A DNA stretch of 64,000 nt from the NCBI GenBank assembly GCA_040367435.1, contig BAABWY010000002.1:248001-312000 (forward strand). The letters run 5' to 3'. Shown here in pieces: positions 16,951 to 25,613 of the stretch. Made by a program: the position numbers and the translations under genes. The notes under the pieces were generated by a model. That model was not told the DNA's origin and searched no databases. It worked only from the letters and a program-made list of their open reading frames with translations. The stretch is from Hyphomicrobiales bacterium 4NK60-0047b (GTDB taxonomy: Bacteria > Pseudomonadota > Alphaproteobacteria > Rhizobiales > HXMU1428-3). How positions within the stretch are numbered: position 1 is the first letter of the stretch; each line of letters begins with the position of its first letter.

Positions 16951-17895
16951 GTGAGTGAATTTGGACATGAGCCTGATAAAAAAGGACCTAATCAGCAAGG
17001 ATCAAACCAAAACGATCCATCCTTAATAAAATCAGATCTAATCAAAGACAGCACCACTCAAACCTTCATGGAAGATGTGATCGCAGAATCTCAAAAAGTT
17101 CCTGTGATTGTAGATTTTTGGGCTCCAAATTGCGCCCCTTGCGCTCAACTAACACCAGCACTTGAAGCCGCAGTTAGAGAAGCAGGCGGCACGGTTAAAT
17201 TAGTTAAAATTAACACCCAAGCCTGTCCAGACCTTGCTGCCCAGTTCCGTATTCAATCAGTACCAACAGTTTATGCCTTTAAAGATGGTCAACCAGTAGA
17301 CGGCTTCCAGGGCGCAATGCCTGAAAGCGAATTAAAAAAGTTCGTAAAAAAATTAAGCGGCGCCATCGAAGGGATGGCTGAAATTATCGCAGAAGCAGAC
17401 GAAAAGAGAGAACAAGGCGAAGCTCAACTAGCCGCCGACCTTTACTCTCAAGTTCTTTCACAAGACCCTCAAAATCCAGATGCTATTGGTGGGCTAATGA
17501 AATGTTACATTGACATTGGCGAGTTAGAAACGGCCCAACAAGCTATTACAATGATGCCGAAAGAAATTGAAAATCATCCTGCAATCATCAGTGCCAAAGC
17601 TGCGTTAGATCTAGCTCTAAAATCTGGTGATACGGGTGATTTAGACACCCTCATTTCTGAAAGTCAGGCCAATCCTGGAAATCATGAGAAACGGTTTGAA
17701 TTAGCAATCGCCTATAATGCGAACAACAAGCAAGCAGAAGCCGTTAATGAGCTGATAGCAATTTTAAGACATAATATGCAGTGGAATGATGGCGCCGCTC
17801 GCGCTCAATTGCTTGAGTTTTTTGAAGCCTGGGGGCCTAAAGACCCAAACACAATAGAGGGAAGAAAAAAATTATCGTCCCTCCTTTTCGCTTAA
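16951..17895 (+). CDS. Thioredoxin-TPR protein (CnoX/YbbN type)
   Basis: The protein has about 314 residues. The thioredoxin domain (about 40-145) has the active-site segment FWAPNCAPCAQL, with Cys-Ala-Pro-Cys instead of the usual CGPC, followed by QFRIQSVPTVYAFKDG with the cis-Pro. The C-terminal half (about 155-310) is helical and TPR-like, including AADLYSQVLSQDPQNPDAIG. This combination matches alphaproteobacterial CnoX/YbbN holdase proteins. I chose the GTG at 16951, which has a GTGAG upstream; a GTG at 16891 would add 20 residues but lacks a ribosome site. The next gene, 138 bp downstream, is the Lon-N-domain protein, a frequent neighbour in this class. Confidence 0.87.
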   Translation: MSEFGHEPDKKGPNQQGSNQNDPSLIKSDLIKDSTTQTFMEDVIAESQKVPVIVDFWAPNCAPCAQLTPALEAAVREAGGTVKLVKINTQACPDLAAQFRIQSVPTVYAFKDGQPVDGFQGAMPESELKKFVKKLSGAIEGMAEIIAEADEKREQGEAQLAADLYSQVLSQDPQNPDAIGGLMKCYIDIGELETAQQAITMMPKEIENHPAIISAKAALDLALKSGDTGDLDTLISESQANPGNHEKRFELAIAYNANNKQAEAVNELIAILRHNMQWNDGAARAQLLEFFEAWGPKDPNTIEGRKKLSSLLFA

Positions 17896-18033
17896 ATTAG
17901 AGTTTAGACTACGTATTAAGTTAGAGTTCGCGTTAAGAGAACCTCGTTTATTATCAAATTCAGCTATACGGCAATATTATTGCCGACTGCTAACAGATAA
18001 ACCACATGAAAGCGTCAGCTAGAAAATAAAAAC

Positions 18034-18717
18034 ATGACAAGCCCAGCGCACAAATACCGTCTACTTTCAGATTTACCTGAAACAGTCCCGCTTTTTCCTC
18101 TGAAAAACGTGATATTGCTTCCACGTAGTAACTTGCCGCTTAATATTTACGAACCAAGATATCTACAAATGACAGATGATGTGCTTGGCAATGAACGGTT
18201 AATCGGCATGGTCCAGCCAGAAACAGGCTTTGAAGCCGAACTCTCAGCAGATATTTTTGTTCCACTTAGAACAACCGGTTGCATTGGCCGCCTGACAGAA
18301 TTCTCTGAAACAGAAGATGGACGCTTGCTAATCACTTTAACAGGCATTTGCAGGTTTGATATTCTAAACGAAGAGAAAACAGATCTGCCTTATCGTATGT
18401 TTAAAGTCGATTATACTAAATATGAGAAAGACCTCGAACAAGGCTTTGGTGAAGATGAAGTTGATCGGGAAACACTACTCAGCATCCTTAAAACCTATTT
18501 ACAGCTGCATGAATTAGACGCAGATTGGGAATCAATCGACCAATCTTCAAACGAATTTTTAGTCAACACCCTCTCTATTATCAGCCCCTATGGAACCGAA
18601 GAAAAGCAAGCTCTTTTGGAGACGCCAGACCTAAAAACCCGCTCAGAAGTCCTTATGGCCTTAGCAGAAATGGATATTGCCTCACGAAATGACGACACAG
18701 GCAACACAATCCAATAA
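18034..18717 (+). CDS. LON peptidase substrate-binding domain protein
   Basis: The protein has 227 residues and consists of only the N-terminal domain of Lon, without ATPase or protease parts. Landmarks are ETVPLFPLKNVILLPRSNLP, LNIYEPRYLQMTDD, LIGMVQPE and GCIGRLTEFSETEDGRLLITL. Standalone Lon-N proteins are widespread in alphaproteobacteria and presumably bind unfolded protein; no activity is established. It sits between the CnoX-like gene and the Trm112 gene on the same strand with short gaps, which suggests one operon. Confidence 0.9.
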   Translation: MTSPAHKYRLLSDLPETVPLFPLKNVILLPRSNLPLNIYEPRYLQMTDDVLGNERLIGMVQPETGFEAELSADIFVPLRTTGCIGRLTEFSETEDGRLLITLTGICRFDILNEEKTDLPYRMFKVDYTKYEKDLEQGFGEDEVDRETLLSILKTYLQLHELDADWESIDQSSNEFLVNTLSIISPYGTEEKQALLETPDLKTRSEVLMALAEMDIASRNDDTGNTIQ

Positions 18718-18763
18718 AATTAACACCATCTGATTAAACTAACCTACTGAAAATGAAAGAAAA

Positions 18764-18970
18764 ATGGAAAAATCAGAAGAAAACAATTTGGAAATCGATC
18801 CCAAACTTCTAGACATTTTGGTCTGCCCTTTAACCAAAACACCCCTTATTTACGATAAAGATGCAGGAGAACTCATCTCAAAAAAGGCAAAACTCGCCTA
18901 TCCAATCAATAACGGCATCCCCGTAATGCTCCCCTCAGAAGCAAGGCAACTAAAAGATGAGGAATGCTAA
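18764..18970 (+). CDS. Trm112 family protein
   Basis: The protein has 68 residues. It shows the typical bacterial Trm112/YcaR layout: [20 protein letters not shown] at the start and [20 protein letters not shown] at the end. In other organisms Trm112 activates methyltransferases; bacterial versions are poorly studied. The four-Cys zinc site of eukaryotic Trm112 is not present: Cys appears once in VCPLT and once at the C-terminus. It lies 46 bp after the Lon-N gene and is followed by a large hairpin element. Confidence 0.9.
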   Translation: MEKSEENNLEIDPKLLDILVCPLTKTPLIYDKDAGELISKKAKLAYPINNGIPVMLPSEARQLKDEEC

Positions 18971-19011
18971 AAATCAAAGTTTTATAAGCCTTTAGCTTTA
19001 AAAATCCTCTA

Positions 19012-19140
19012 TACGAAAAAGGAGTTCAGCCCACTTCGGGCTGAAGGACATGGCGAAGCGCCAGCACAGCCCGGCGCGTTGCGTCGCCCCTCGTAGGCCC
19101 AAGCGCCTTCAGCGCTTGGAATAGCCGTGAGAGAAAACTA
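19012..19140 (+). repeat. Large four-hairpin element, copy C
   Basis: It begins TACGAAAAAGGAGT. Its hairpins are TTCAGCCC/GGGCTGAA (19025-19045), TGGCG/CGCCA, GGCGC/GCGTC (one G-T pair) and CCAAGCGC/GCGCTTGG inside GGC/GCC; it ends CCGTGAGAGAAAACTA. All four stems differ in sequence from most other copies yet pair fully. It is followed directly by a short element. Confidence 0.8.
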
Positions 19141-19141
19141 A

Positions 19142-19180
19142 GTGCGGATGCTATGTGGGCATCTGAAGCACAAGAAAAAA
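19142..19180 (+). repeat. Short hairpin element, GGATGC type
   Basis: GTGCGGATGC-TATGTGG-GCATCTGAAGCACAAG is the short element with the alternative stem GATGC/GCATC. It abuts the 3' end of large copy C. Confidence 0.7.
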
Positions 19181-19283
19181 AACAAAAAACTATACATTTC
19201 CCCTAAACTAAGCTATATGCTGACCTCTTCAAGAAGGTAATATGATAAAACCTTGTTGATTTTCATGAAAATATAGGCCGCAA

Positions 19284-19317
19284 GAGCTGTGACGCGTCCA
19301 TTAGGATGGCACCGCTC
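19284..19317 (+). promoter_or_regulatory. Predicted structured leader of rplS
   Basis: GAGC and GTG (19284-19291) pair with CAC and GCTC (19110-19117 of this block, i.e. 19310-19317), closing an internal loop ACGCGT and an apical stem CCAT/ATGG with a TAGG tetraloop. The structure ends 31 bases before the rplS start. Autogenous leaders for L19 are known in other phyla, so ribosomal-protein feedback is plausible, but this is inference from a single sequence. Confidence 0.4.
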
Positions 19318-19348
19318 CTCTGTGAATATAGTATAGGAAGTTGTAATA

Positions 19349-20032
19349 ATGAACATTATTGAACAACTCGAAAAAGAACAAATTGAAGAACTAAACAAGG
19401 TTCGTGAAGTTCCTGAATTTGCTCCTGGTGATACAGTTAGAGTTAATGTGAAGGTTGTTGAAGGCGAACGCTCTCGTCTACAGGCATATGAAGGCGTGTG
19501 TATCGCACGTTCTGGCAAAGGCCTGCACGAAAATTTCACAGTACGTAAAATTTCTTATGGTGAAGGCGTGGAACGTATTTTCCCTGTTTTTTCACCATTG
19601 ATCGATTCAATCGACGTAGTACGCCGCGGTAAAGTTCGCCGTGCAAAGCTATATTATCTACGTGGCCTACGTGGTAAAGCTGCACGTATTGCTGAACGCA
19701 AAGACGCTAAAGGCACACTTACTAAGAAGAAAAAAGCCAAATTCAAAGGCTTTGACCGTCCAGAAGGTGATGCTGAAGATCTAACAGTGATCGAAGGTTT
19801 GAACGCAACAATTCAAACTCAGATCAACAAACTCGGCGTGATCAAACTAGAACAAATTGCAAACCTAAGTGATGATGAGATCGTTCAACTTGACGAAGCT
19901 CTCGGACTTAGTGGCAAAATTGAAAAAGACGACTGGGTTTCAAAAGCTCAAGAAGCTATGACAGCAGCAACTGTTGAAGAAGTCCCGGAAGAAGCTGAAG
20001 ACACTGGCTCTGACGAAGAGAAAAGCGAATAA
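19349..20032 (+). CDS. rplS: 50S ribosomal protein L19 with a helix-hairpin-helix C-terminal extension
   Basis: The protein has 227 residues, whereas L19 is usually 115-145. Residues 1-120 are a complete L19 ([65 protein letters not shown]). A Lys-rich linker follows, then an extra domain at about 140-200: [56 protein letters not shown]. This resembles the helix-hairpin-helix tail found on NuoE and L21 in rhizobia. The last 25 residues are acidic. L19 lies at the 30S-50S interface; the tail probably binds RNA or protein. rplS stands apart from rpsP-rimM-trmD here and has its own terminator. Confidence 0.93.
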   Translation: MNIIEQLEKEQIEELNKVREVPEFAPGDTVRVNVKVVEGERSRLQAYEGVCIARSGKGLHENFTVRKISYGEGVERIFPVFSPLIDSIDVVRRGKVRRAKLYYLRGLRGKAARIAERKDAKGTLTKKKKAKFKGFDRPEGDAEDLTVIEGLNATIQTQINKLGVIKLEQIANLSDDEIVQLDEALGLSGKIEKDDWVSKAQEAMTAATVEEVPEEAEDTGSDEEKSE

Positions 20033-20056
20033 GTCTTTATTCTTTTTTGAAATACT

Positions 20057-20093
20057 CTGGTGACCTTTTTTATCGTTTATTAAAGGTCACCAG
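20057..20093 (+). terminator. Intrinsic terminator behind rplS
   Basis: A 12-bp perfect stem, CTGGTGACCTTT/AAAGGTCACCAG, is followed by TAATTTTCT. It lies 25 bases after the rplS stop. Confidence 0.85.
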
Positions 20094-20166
20094 TAATTTT
20101 CTCCCGAGCAAAACAATTCGAATAAATTACTGATCATGTAAAATCGAATTTATCGGCATCAAAAAC

Positions 20167-20667
20167 ATGGCGAAGATCCATACAATCCGGCACGCACAAA
20201 AAGAAGATGTTCCTCAAATACAAGCTCTTCTACAAGTCACTTGGCATTCATCTTACGATAAAACCTTAGGCCATAAAAAAGTCTCAGAACTTATCAATGA
20301 CTGGCATACAAAAGAACGCTTGGAAGAAGACATCCTCAAAGAAAACTGCCAATTCCTTGTTTGCGCTGAAAAAGGCGAAATTATCGCCACCAGTTTTCTC
20401 AACAAACAAGAAAAAGATGCTATTTTAGGCCGGATGTATATTCTTCCCAATAAGCAGAATAAAGGCATTGGATCAAAACTGATGGAAAAGATTTTATCTT
20501 CAATCAGTAAAGAGACTTGCATTTCTTTAACTGTTGAGCCACAAAACAGCAGCGCCATAGACTTTTACAAAAAATTTGGGTTTATAATCCAAGGACCAGG
20601 CAGCTGCAGTGAAGACCCTCACGATGAAATACCAACCCTCATCATGAGAAGATACAGCCAAGACTAA
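20167..20667 (+). CDS. GNAT family N-acetyltransferase
   Basis: The protein has 166 residues. The acetyl-CoA binding motif A is LGRMYILPNKQNKGIGSKLM (about 88-107), preceded by ATSFLNKQ and followed by LTVEPQNSSAIDFYKKFGF, as in the YhbS/RimI-like GNAT proteins. The acceptor substrate cannot be deduced. It is a single gene between rplS and leuC with no close operon partner. Confidence 0.88.
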   Translation: MAKIHTIRHAQKEDVPQIQALLQVTWHSSYDKTLGHKKVSELINDWHTKERLEEDILKENCQFLVCAEKGEIIATSFLNKQEKDAILGRMYILPNKQNKGIGSKLMEKILSSISKETCISLTVEPQNSSAIDFYKKFGFIIQGPGSCSEDPHDEIPTLIMRRYSQD

Positions 20668-20747
20668 AACTTGAAATTAAGACTATAAATTAAAAGAACG
20701 AATATTCATAAACATCAAAAATTTAGCTATCATTTATGGAGACAAAA

Positions 20748-22148
20748 ATGGGCAAGACACTTTACGATAAAATTTGGGACGATCACGTTGTAGAAACCAG
20801 CGAAGACGGAACATCGCTACTCTATATTGATCGCCATCTTGTTCATGAAGTAACAAGCCCACAAGCCTTTGAAGGCTTACGCATGTCAGATCGCACAGTG
20901 CGCGCTCCAGAAAAAACTTTAGCAGTACCAGATCATAACGTGCCAACAGAAGGGCGCGCTCAAGGCATCAGTGACCCTGAATCAAAACTTCAGGTAGACA
21001 CGCTTGAACAAAATGCCAAACACTTTGGCATCGATTTTTACGACATGGCAGACAAGCGCCAAGGCATTGTTCACATTGTCGGGCCAGAACAAGGCTTTAC
21101 ACTACCGGGCATGACAATTGTTTGTGGTGATAGTCACACGTCAACACATGGTGCATTTGGTGCGCTTGCTCATGGTATCGGCACATCAGAAGTGGAACAT
21201 GTATTGGCCACACAAACGCTGATCCAGAAAAAAGCGAAAAATATGCGCATAACTGTGGATGGTGAAATTCCCGATCACGTTACAGCCAAAGACATCATCC
21301 TTGCTATTATCGGTGAAATCGGAACAGCTGGCGGAACCGGTCACGTTATGGAATATGCAGGTGCTGCCATCCGTAATCTGTCTATGGAAGGCCGTATGAC
21401 AGTTTGTAATATGTCAATTGAAGGTGGTGCCAGAGCTGGTCTCATCGCACCAGACGACACAACATACGAATATATTCAAGGCCGCCCACGTGCACCAAAA
21501 GGCGCCGCATGGGACATGGCACTCAGCTATTGGAAAACTTTATACACGGAAGATGATGCAAGTTTTGATAAAGAAATCACACTTAATGCATCAGATCTTC
21601 CACCAATTGTGACCTGGGGTACAAGCCCGGATAACGTTGTCTCCATAACTGGAAATGTTCCAAATCCAGATGATGTTACAGATCCTGGCCAAAAAGATGC
21701 CATGATCAGAGCGTTAAACTATATGGGTTTAACGGCTGGGACAAAAATTACAGACATTAAACTGGATCGTGTATTCATCGGATCATGTACAAATGGCCGC
21801 ATTGAAGATTTACGTGCTGTTGCCAACTTAGTAGACGGCAAAAACGTAAATGAAAATGTAAATGCCATGATCGTACCTGGTTCAGGCTTGGTTAAAGAAC
21901 AAGCTGAAAGTGAAGGGCTAGATCAAATCTTTACAAAAGCAGGATTTGATTGGCGCGAACCAGGATGCTCTATGTGCCTAGCTATGAACGCAGATAAATT
22001 GGAACCTGGTGAGAGATGTGCGTCAACATCAAATAGAAACTTTGAAGGTCGTCAAGGCCGACAAGGTCGCACACATCTGGTCTCACCAATAATGGCCGCA
22101 GCAGCAGCGATTGCGGGTCATTTTGTAGATGTAAGAGACAATAACTAA
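20748..22148 (+). CDS. leuC: 3-isopropylmalate dehydratase large subunit
   Basis: The protein has 466 residues. With LeuD it isomerises 2- to 3-isopropylmalate in leucine synthesis. The aconitase-type signatures are complete: [20 protein letters not shown], the [4Fe-4S] ligands in [13 protein letters not shown] and GCSMCLAMN, and [24 protein letters not shown] seven bases before the ATG at 20748 fixes this start; an in-frame ATG at 20736 lies inside the ribosome site. No leuD follows; the next gene is a TetR regulator 3 bp away. Confidence 0.97.
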   Translation: MGKTLYDKIWDDHVVETSEDGTSLLYIDRHLVHEVTSPQAFEGLRMSDRTVRAPEKTLAVPDHNVPTEGRAQGISDPESKLQVDTLEQNAKHFGIDFYDMADKRQGIVHIVGPEQGFTLPGMTIVCGDSHTSTHGAFGALAHGIGTSEVEHVLATQTLIQKKAKNMRITVDGEIPDHVTAKDIILAIIGEIGTAGGTGHVMEYAGAAIRNLSMEGRMTVCNMSIEGGARAGLIAPDDTTYEYIQGRPRAPKGAAWDMALSYWKTLYTEDDASFDKEITLNASDLPPIVTWGTSPDNVVSITGNVPNPDDVTDPGQKDAMIRALNYMGLTAGTKITDIKLDRVFIGSCTNGRIEDLRAVANLVDGKNVNENVNAMIVPGSGLVKEQAESEGLDQIFTKAGFDWREPGCSMCLAMNADKLEPGERCASTSNRNFEGRQGRQGRTHLVSPIMAAAAAIAGHFVDVRDNN

Positions 22149-22151
22149 TAT

Positions 22152-22751
22152 ATGGCAAGACGAAGTGATCATAGCCGAGAGGAAATAAAGGAACTCGCCT
22201 TAAATGCTACAGAAGAAATTGTAGCCGAGGCGGGTTTCCAAGCCTTAAGCGCCAGAAAAGTCGCCAGTGCAATCGGATATACCGTTGGCACGATTTATCT
22301 GGTGTTTAAAAATCTTGATGATCTCATCATGCAGGTCAATGCGCGCACGTTGGAAACTTTATTCAAAGAAGTCAGCGCTCATCAAAATAAAGAAAATCAA
22401 AAAGAAAACCTCGTCCAATTTGGCCGGGCCTATTATAATTTTGCCAAAAACAATCCCCATCTCTGGAGTTTAATTTTTGAGCATCATGTGGCAGGTGGCG
22501 GAGATATTAATCCAGATTTAGGAGAACGAATTCAAACGCTTTTTGATCTAGTTGAATCTGAAATCGGCTCGTTAGATGTAAAAAAAGAGAAAGCCGAAAT
22601 CCATGCCGCTTCCTTAGGACTTTGGAGTAGTGTGCACGGGATAACCATCCTAGCAATAACAGATAAACTCTTTATGGCCGATGAGATTACCCCTCAAGAA
22701 ATGATCGATCAGCTTATAAACAATTTCCTCACAGGTTATTGCGCAAAATAA
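22152..22751 (+). CDS. TetR/AcrR family transcriptional regulator
   Basis: The protein has 199 residues. The N-terminal helix-turn-helix is clear: IVAEAGFQALSARKVASAIG followed by YTVGTIYLVFKNLDDLIMQV. The C-terminal domain resembles the TetR_C_13-like group, with FAKNNPHLWSLIFEHH. It begins 3 bp after the leuC stop and is probably translated from the leuC transcript, which is an unusual arrangement for leuC. Its targets are unknown. Confidence 0.88.
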   Translation: MARRSDHSREEIKELALNATEEIVAEAGFQALSARKVASAIGYTVGTIYLVFKNLDDLIMQVNARTLETLFKEVSAHQNKENQKENLVQFGRAYYNFAKNNPHLWSLIFEHHVAGGGDINPDLGERIQTLFDLVESEIGSLDVKKEKAEIHAASLGLWSSVHGITILAITDKLFMADEITPQEMIDQLINNFLTGYCAK

Positions 22752-22850
22752 CCTGTGATTTAGCCCTTATGGATATTTGCCACTGATAAATTAAATATTT
22801 TCATGATAGAATGAGCCCACAAATGTATCTGTATGGGGTGGAGATATAAA

Positions 22851-24095
22851 ATGAAAAGAAAAACATCTAAGACAAGCAAAACAAGCTTTGCTTTTTTTCT
22901 TTTATTTTCTATTGTTTATTCTCTTCAATACATCTCTACCTCAGCTCAAGCCTTACCAATCAATTCAAATTTTGAAGTAAAACTATCGAGCGCCACACCG
23001 ATTAAACACATCAAAAAAATAGCGGTTCTTGGTAAAGATAATCGCATAAGCTTGCCAAAAAAACATCAAGCTCTCGCAGCTGGTATTGGAATACTTGGCC
23101 AACCTGGGAAAAAAGGTTGGCGCTGCACAGCCTTTTGTGTGGCTCCCAATATTATTGCAACAAATGCCCACTGTATCGTTCGAAACCCAACAATGGGCAA
23201 ACGACTAAATCTTGCTAAAACGATTTTTATTCTGCCCGCTCTTTCAAAATCCCCTTTAAATCATAAATACAAACCACGCATCTCATACCCAGAATATGTG
23301 CATCAAAAAATGCCAGGCCTCTCTGTCTTTTCTGGCAATTACGCTGAAGCAAGACATCTCAATTCACAAAAACAAGATTGGGCTTTCACAAAATTAATTC
23401 ATTCTGTTTGTAGAGGGCGCACCCTTGATTTCAAAAACTCAAAATTAAAAGAGATAAAAAAAGCCGCCAAAAAAAATGACGTCTTCATGATTGGTTATCA
23501 TGGAGATAAAGATATGTCTGAACGGTTATATTCAAATAAATGCCGCATCCGCTCACGCAATAACAAAACGTTCTTCATGAAAAAACAACGCAGACAAATG
23601 ACAAGAGAAGCCCTACTTCTCCCTCACACGTGTGACGCATTCAAAGGTTCCTCTGGTTCGCCTATATTTTTAAAAACTGGTAACAATTATAAAGTTATCG
23701 GCATCAATCTCGGTTCGTTAAAATACGAACATTTCCGCATTAGACGAAATCGATATACAGGCAAGATCATTAGCCGTAAGAAATTAAAAACTGGCAAAGA
23801 AACAAATATCGCCATTCAACCCAAAATATTTATCGAAGGCTTGAAACGGTTTCAAAAAGAAACACTTCTAACAAATCTTCAGCAATTCAGAGAGTTTCAA
23901 AAAGGACTTAAACTTTTAAATTTCTACAGAGGAAAAATTGATGGGCACTTTGGCAAACAAACCAAAAGAGCCATTTACGCTTTTGAGAAAAAGATGAACT
24001 TGGCGCCCATAGGACTACCAACAAAAGAACTGCTTGAAAAACTTAATAACGCGGTTAAGCAACGGTTGCTAGTCGGCAACCTGAAGCAGCAGTAA
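22851..24095 (+). CDS. Secreted trypsin-like serine protease with peptidoglycan-binding domain
   Basis: The protein has about 414 residues. A signal peptide covers 1-35 (FFLLFSIVYSLQYISTSAQA). The protease domain (about 70-320) has the catalytic His in IIATNAHCIV, the probable Asp in QKQDWAFTKL and the Ser in FKGSSGSPIF, as in V8-like trypsin relatives. A peptidoglycan-binding-like domain occupies about 345-405 (GLKLLNFYRGKIDGHFGKQT). GGAG seven bases before 22851 decides the start over an ATG six codons upstream. The final residues (QRLLVGNLKQQ) are encoded by a short hairpin element that overlaps the 3' end, so the original C-terminus may have been replaced. Confidence 0.85.
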   Translation: MKRKTSKTSKTSFAFFLLFSIVYSLQYISTSAQALPINSNFEVKLSSATPIKHIKKIAVLGKDNRISLPKKHQALAAGIGILGQPGKKGWRCTAFCVAPNIIATNAHCIVRNPTMGKRLNLAKTIFILPALSKSPLNHKYKPRISYPEYVHQKMPGLSVFSGNYAEARHLNSQKQDWAFTKLIHSVCRGRTLDFKNSKLKEIKKAAKKNDVFMIGYHGDKDMSERLYSNKCRIRSRNNKTFFMKKQRRQMTREALLLPHTCDAFKGSSGSPIFLKTGNNYKVIGINLGSLKYEHFRIRRNRYTGKIISRKKLKTGKETNIAIQPKIFIEGLKRFQKETLLTNLQQFREFQKGLKLLNFYRGKIDGHFGKQTKRAIYAFEKKMNLAPIGLPTKELLEKLNNAVKQRLLVGNLKQQ

Positions 24096-24098
24096 AAA
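24062..24098 (+). repeat. Short hairpin element overlapping the protease 3' end
   Basis: ACGGTTGC-TAGTCG-GCAACCTGAAGCAGCAGTAAAAAG is a full copy with stem GGTTGC/GCAACC. It supplies the last 11 codons and the stop codon TAA of the protease gene. Confidence 0.78.
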
Positions 24099-24102
24099 GT
24101 AT

Positions 24103-25368
24103 TTAAACAATGAAACTTGAGAGCACATCATCATTCGTGATGTCCTCGATATGATACCCAGTTTTATCCAATTCGCTTTCAAGAACTTCAAAATTCTCAG
24201 CCCGTTTACTCTCAACACCCATAAGGATTGTACCAAAGTTTCGAGCTGACTTTTTCAAATATTCAAAACGGGCAATATCATCATCAGGACCAAGCAAGTC
24301 AAGCAATTCGCGCAGGGCTCCCGGCCGTTGCGGCATCCGAATTAGATAATATTTTTTGAGGCCAGCAGCTTTCAAAGCCCGCTCTTTAACTTCCGGTAAT
24401 CGTTCAAAATCAAAGTTACCCCCAGAAGCAATACAAACAATCGTTTTATCTTTTAAATTATCATGCGGTATCCAGCGCAATGCATCTACTTCCAATGCGC
24501 CAGCTGGTTCTAAAACAATGCCTTCAATATTAAGCATTTCAATAATCGTCTCACACAAACGATCTTCAGGAATGAGCATAACTGAGCTAGGGTCAGTGTC
24601 TTTTAACAAATCAAAGTTCAACTGCCCCATCTGACCAACAGCAGCCCCATCAACAAAATTATCAACACGGTCTAATAAAACCCGCTCACCCTGGATGAGG
24701 CTTTCCTTGAAACTTGGTGCACCAGCTGGTTGTACAAAAATCATTTCAGTCTTAGGAGAACACTCCTTCATAACCTCAGCCACACCCGCAGCCAAGCCAC
24801 CACCACCAACAGGTAAAATGAGCAAATCAATAGGTTTATCAATTTGAGCTAGGATCTCTAGCCCAACACTTGCTTGGCCTTCAATAATGTCCTCATGATC
24901 AAAAGGCGGTACCATGACCGCACCAGTCTCTCCAGCATACTCAATAGCCGATTTATAACACTGATCAAAAAAATCACCGAAAATTTTAATTTCGACTTGC
25001 TCACCACCAAAAACCATTGTTTTTTCTCGTTTTTGTTGGGGGGTCGTCACCGGCATGAATATCACACCTTTCACACCAAAATGCTGACAAGCAAAAGCAA
25101 AACCTTGTGCATGATTACCGGCAGACGCACAGACAAATTGCTGATTTTTCCCATTTTCTAAAATAGCTTTTCGAAAAAAATTAAACGCACCTCGAATTTT
25201 ATAACTACGAACAGGAGTTAAATCTTCCCGCTTCAAATAAATATCTGCCTTATAACGTTTCGAGAGAAATGCATTTCGTTGTAAAGGCGTTTGAGCGATA
25301 ACTGATTTATGCAGTTTCGCAGCAAGTTCAACATTTTCGATAAATTGTGATTTTTGATTTTGTGACAT
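24103..25368 (-). CDS. ilvA: Threonine ammonia-lyase (threonine dehydratase), short ACT-type
   Basis: The protein has 421 residues. It converts threonine to 2-oxobutyrate, the first isoleucine-specific step, using pyridoxal phosphate. The PLP lysine lies in LTPVRSYKIRGAFNFFRKA, with VCASAGNHAQGFAFACQHFG and the glycine loop LPVGGGGLAAGVAEVM. A C-terminal ACT-like domain (about 335-421) contains RMPQRPGALRELLDLLGPDD, as in the Bacillus/Corynebacterium-type enzyme of about 420 residues. It ends seven bases from the end of the convergent protease gene. It is a single gene. Confidence 0.93.
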   Translation of the reverse strand: MSQNQKSQFIENVELAAKLHKSVIAQTPLQRNAFLSKRYKADIYLKREDLTPVRSYKIRGAFNFFRKAILENGKNQQFVCASAGNHAQGFAFACQHFGVKGVIFMPVTTPQQKREKTMVFGGEQVEIKIFGDFFDQCYKSAIEYAGETGAVMVPPFDHEDIIEGQASVGLEILAQIDKPIDLLILPVGGGGLAAGVAEVMKECSPKTEMIFVQPAGAPSFKESLIQGERVLLDRVDNFVDGAAVGQMGQLNFDLLKDTDPSSVMLIPEDRLCETIIEMLNIEGIVLEPAGALEVDALRWIPHDNLKDKTIVCIASGGNFDFERLPEVKERALKAAGLKKYYLIRMPQRPGALRELLDLLGPDDDIARFEYLKKSARNFGTILMGVESKRAENFEVLESELDKTGYHIEDITNDDVLSSFIV

Positions 25369-25613
25369 AATCCATATATGTCAGTTCATATCTTTGCTGA
25401 CAAGTGACAAAACCACGCTGCTCTAGCAATCAATTAATCTATTAACCATACTCAATCAAATCTGCAGGTTTTATCAAAAAAAAAGTTAGTGCCTCTTGAA
25501 ATTGAACGATGTTTATTTATATCTTAAAAAACAATTCAAATTAAGCAATATTAAGTAAAAAAACGATAGAACTAGTAAAAACCAAAGAAATATCAATCGA
25601 AAGTAAATAAAAA

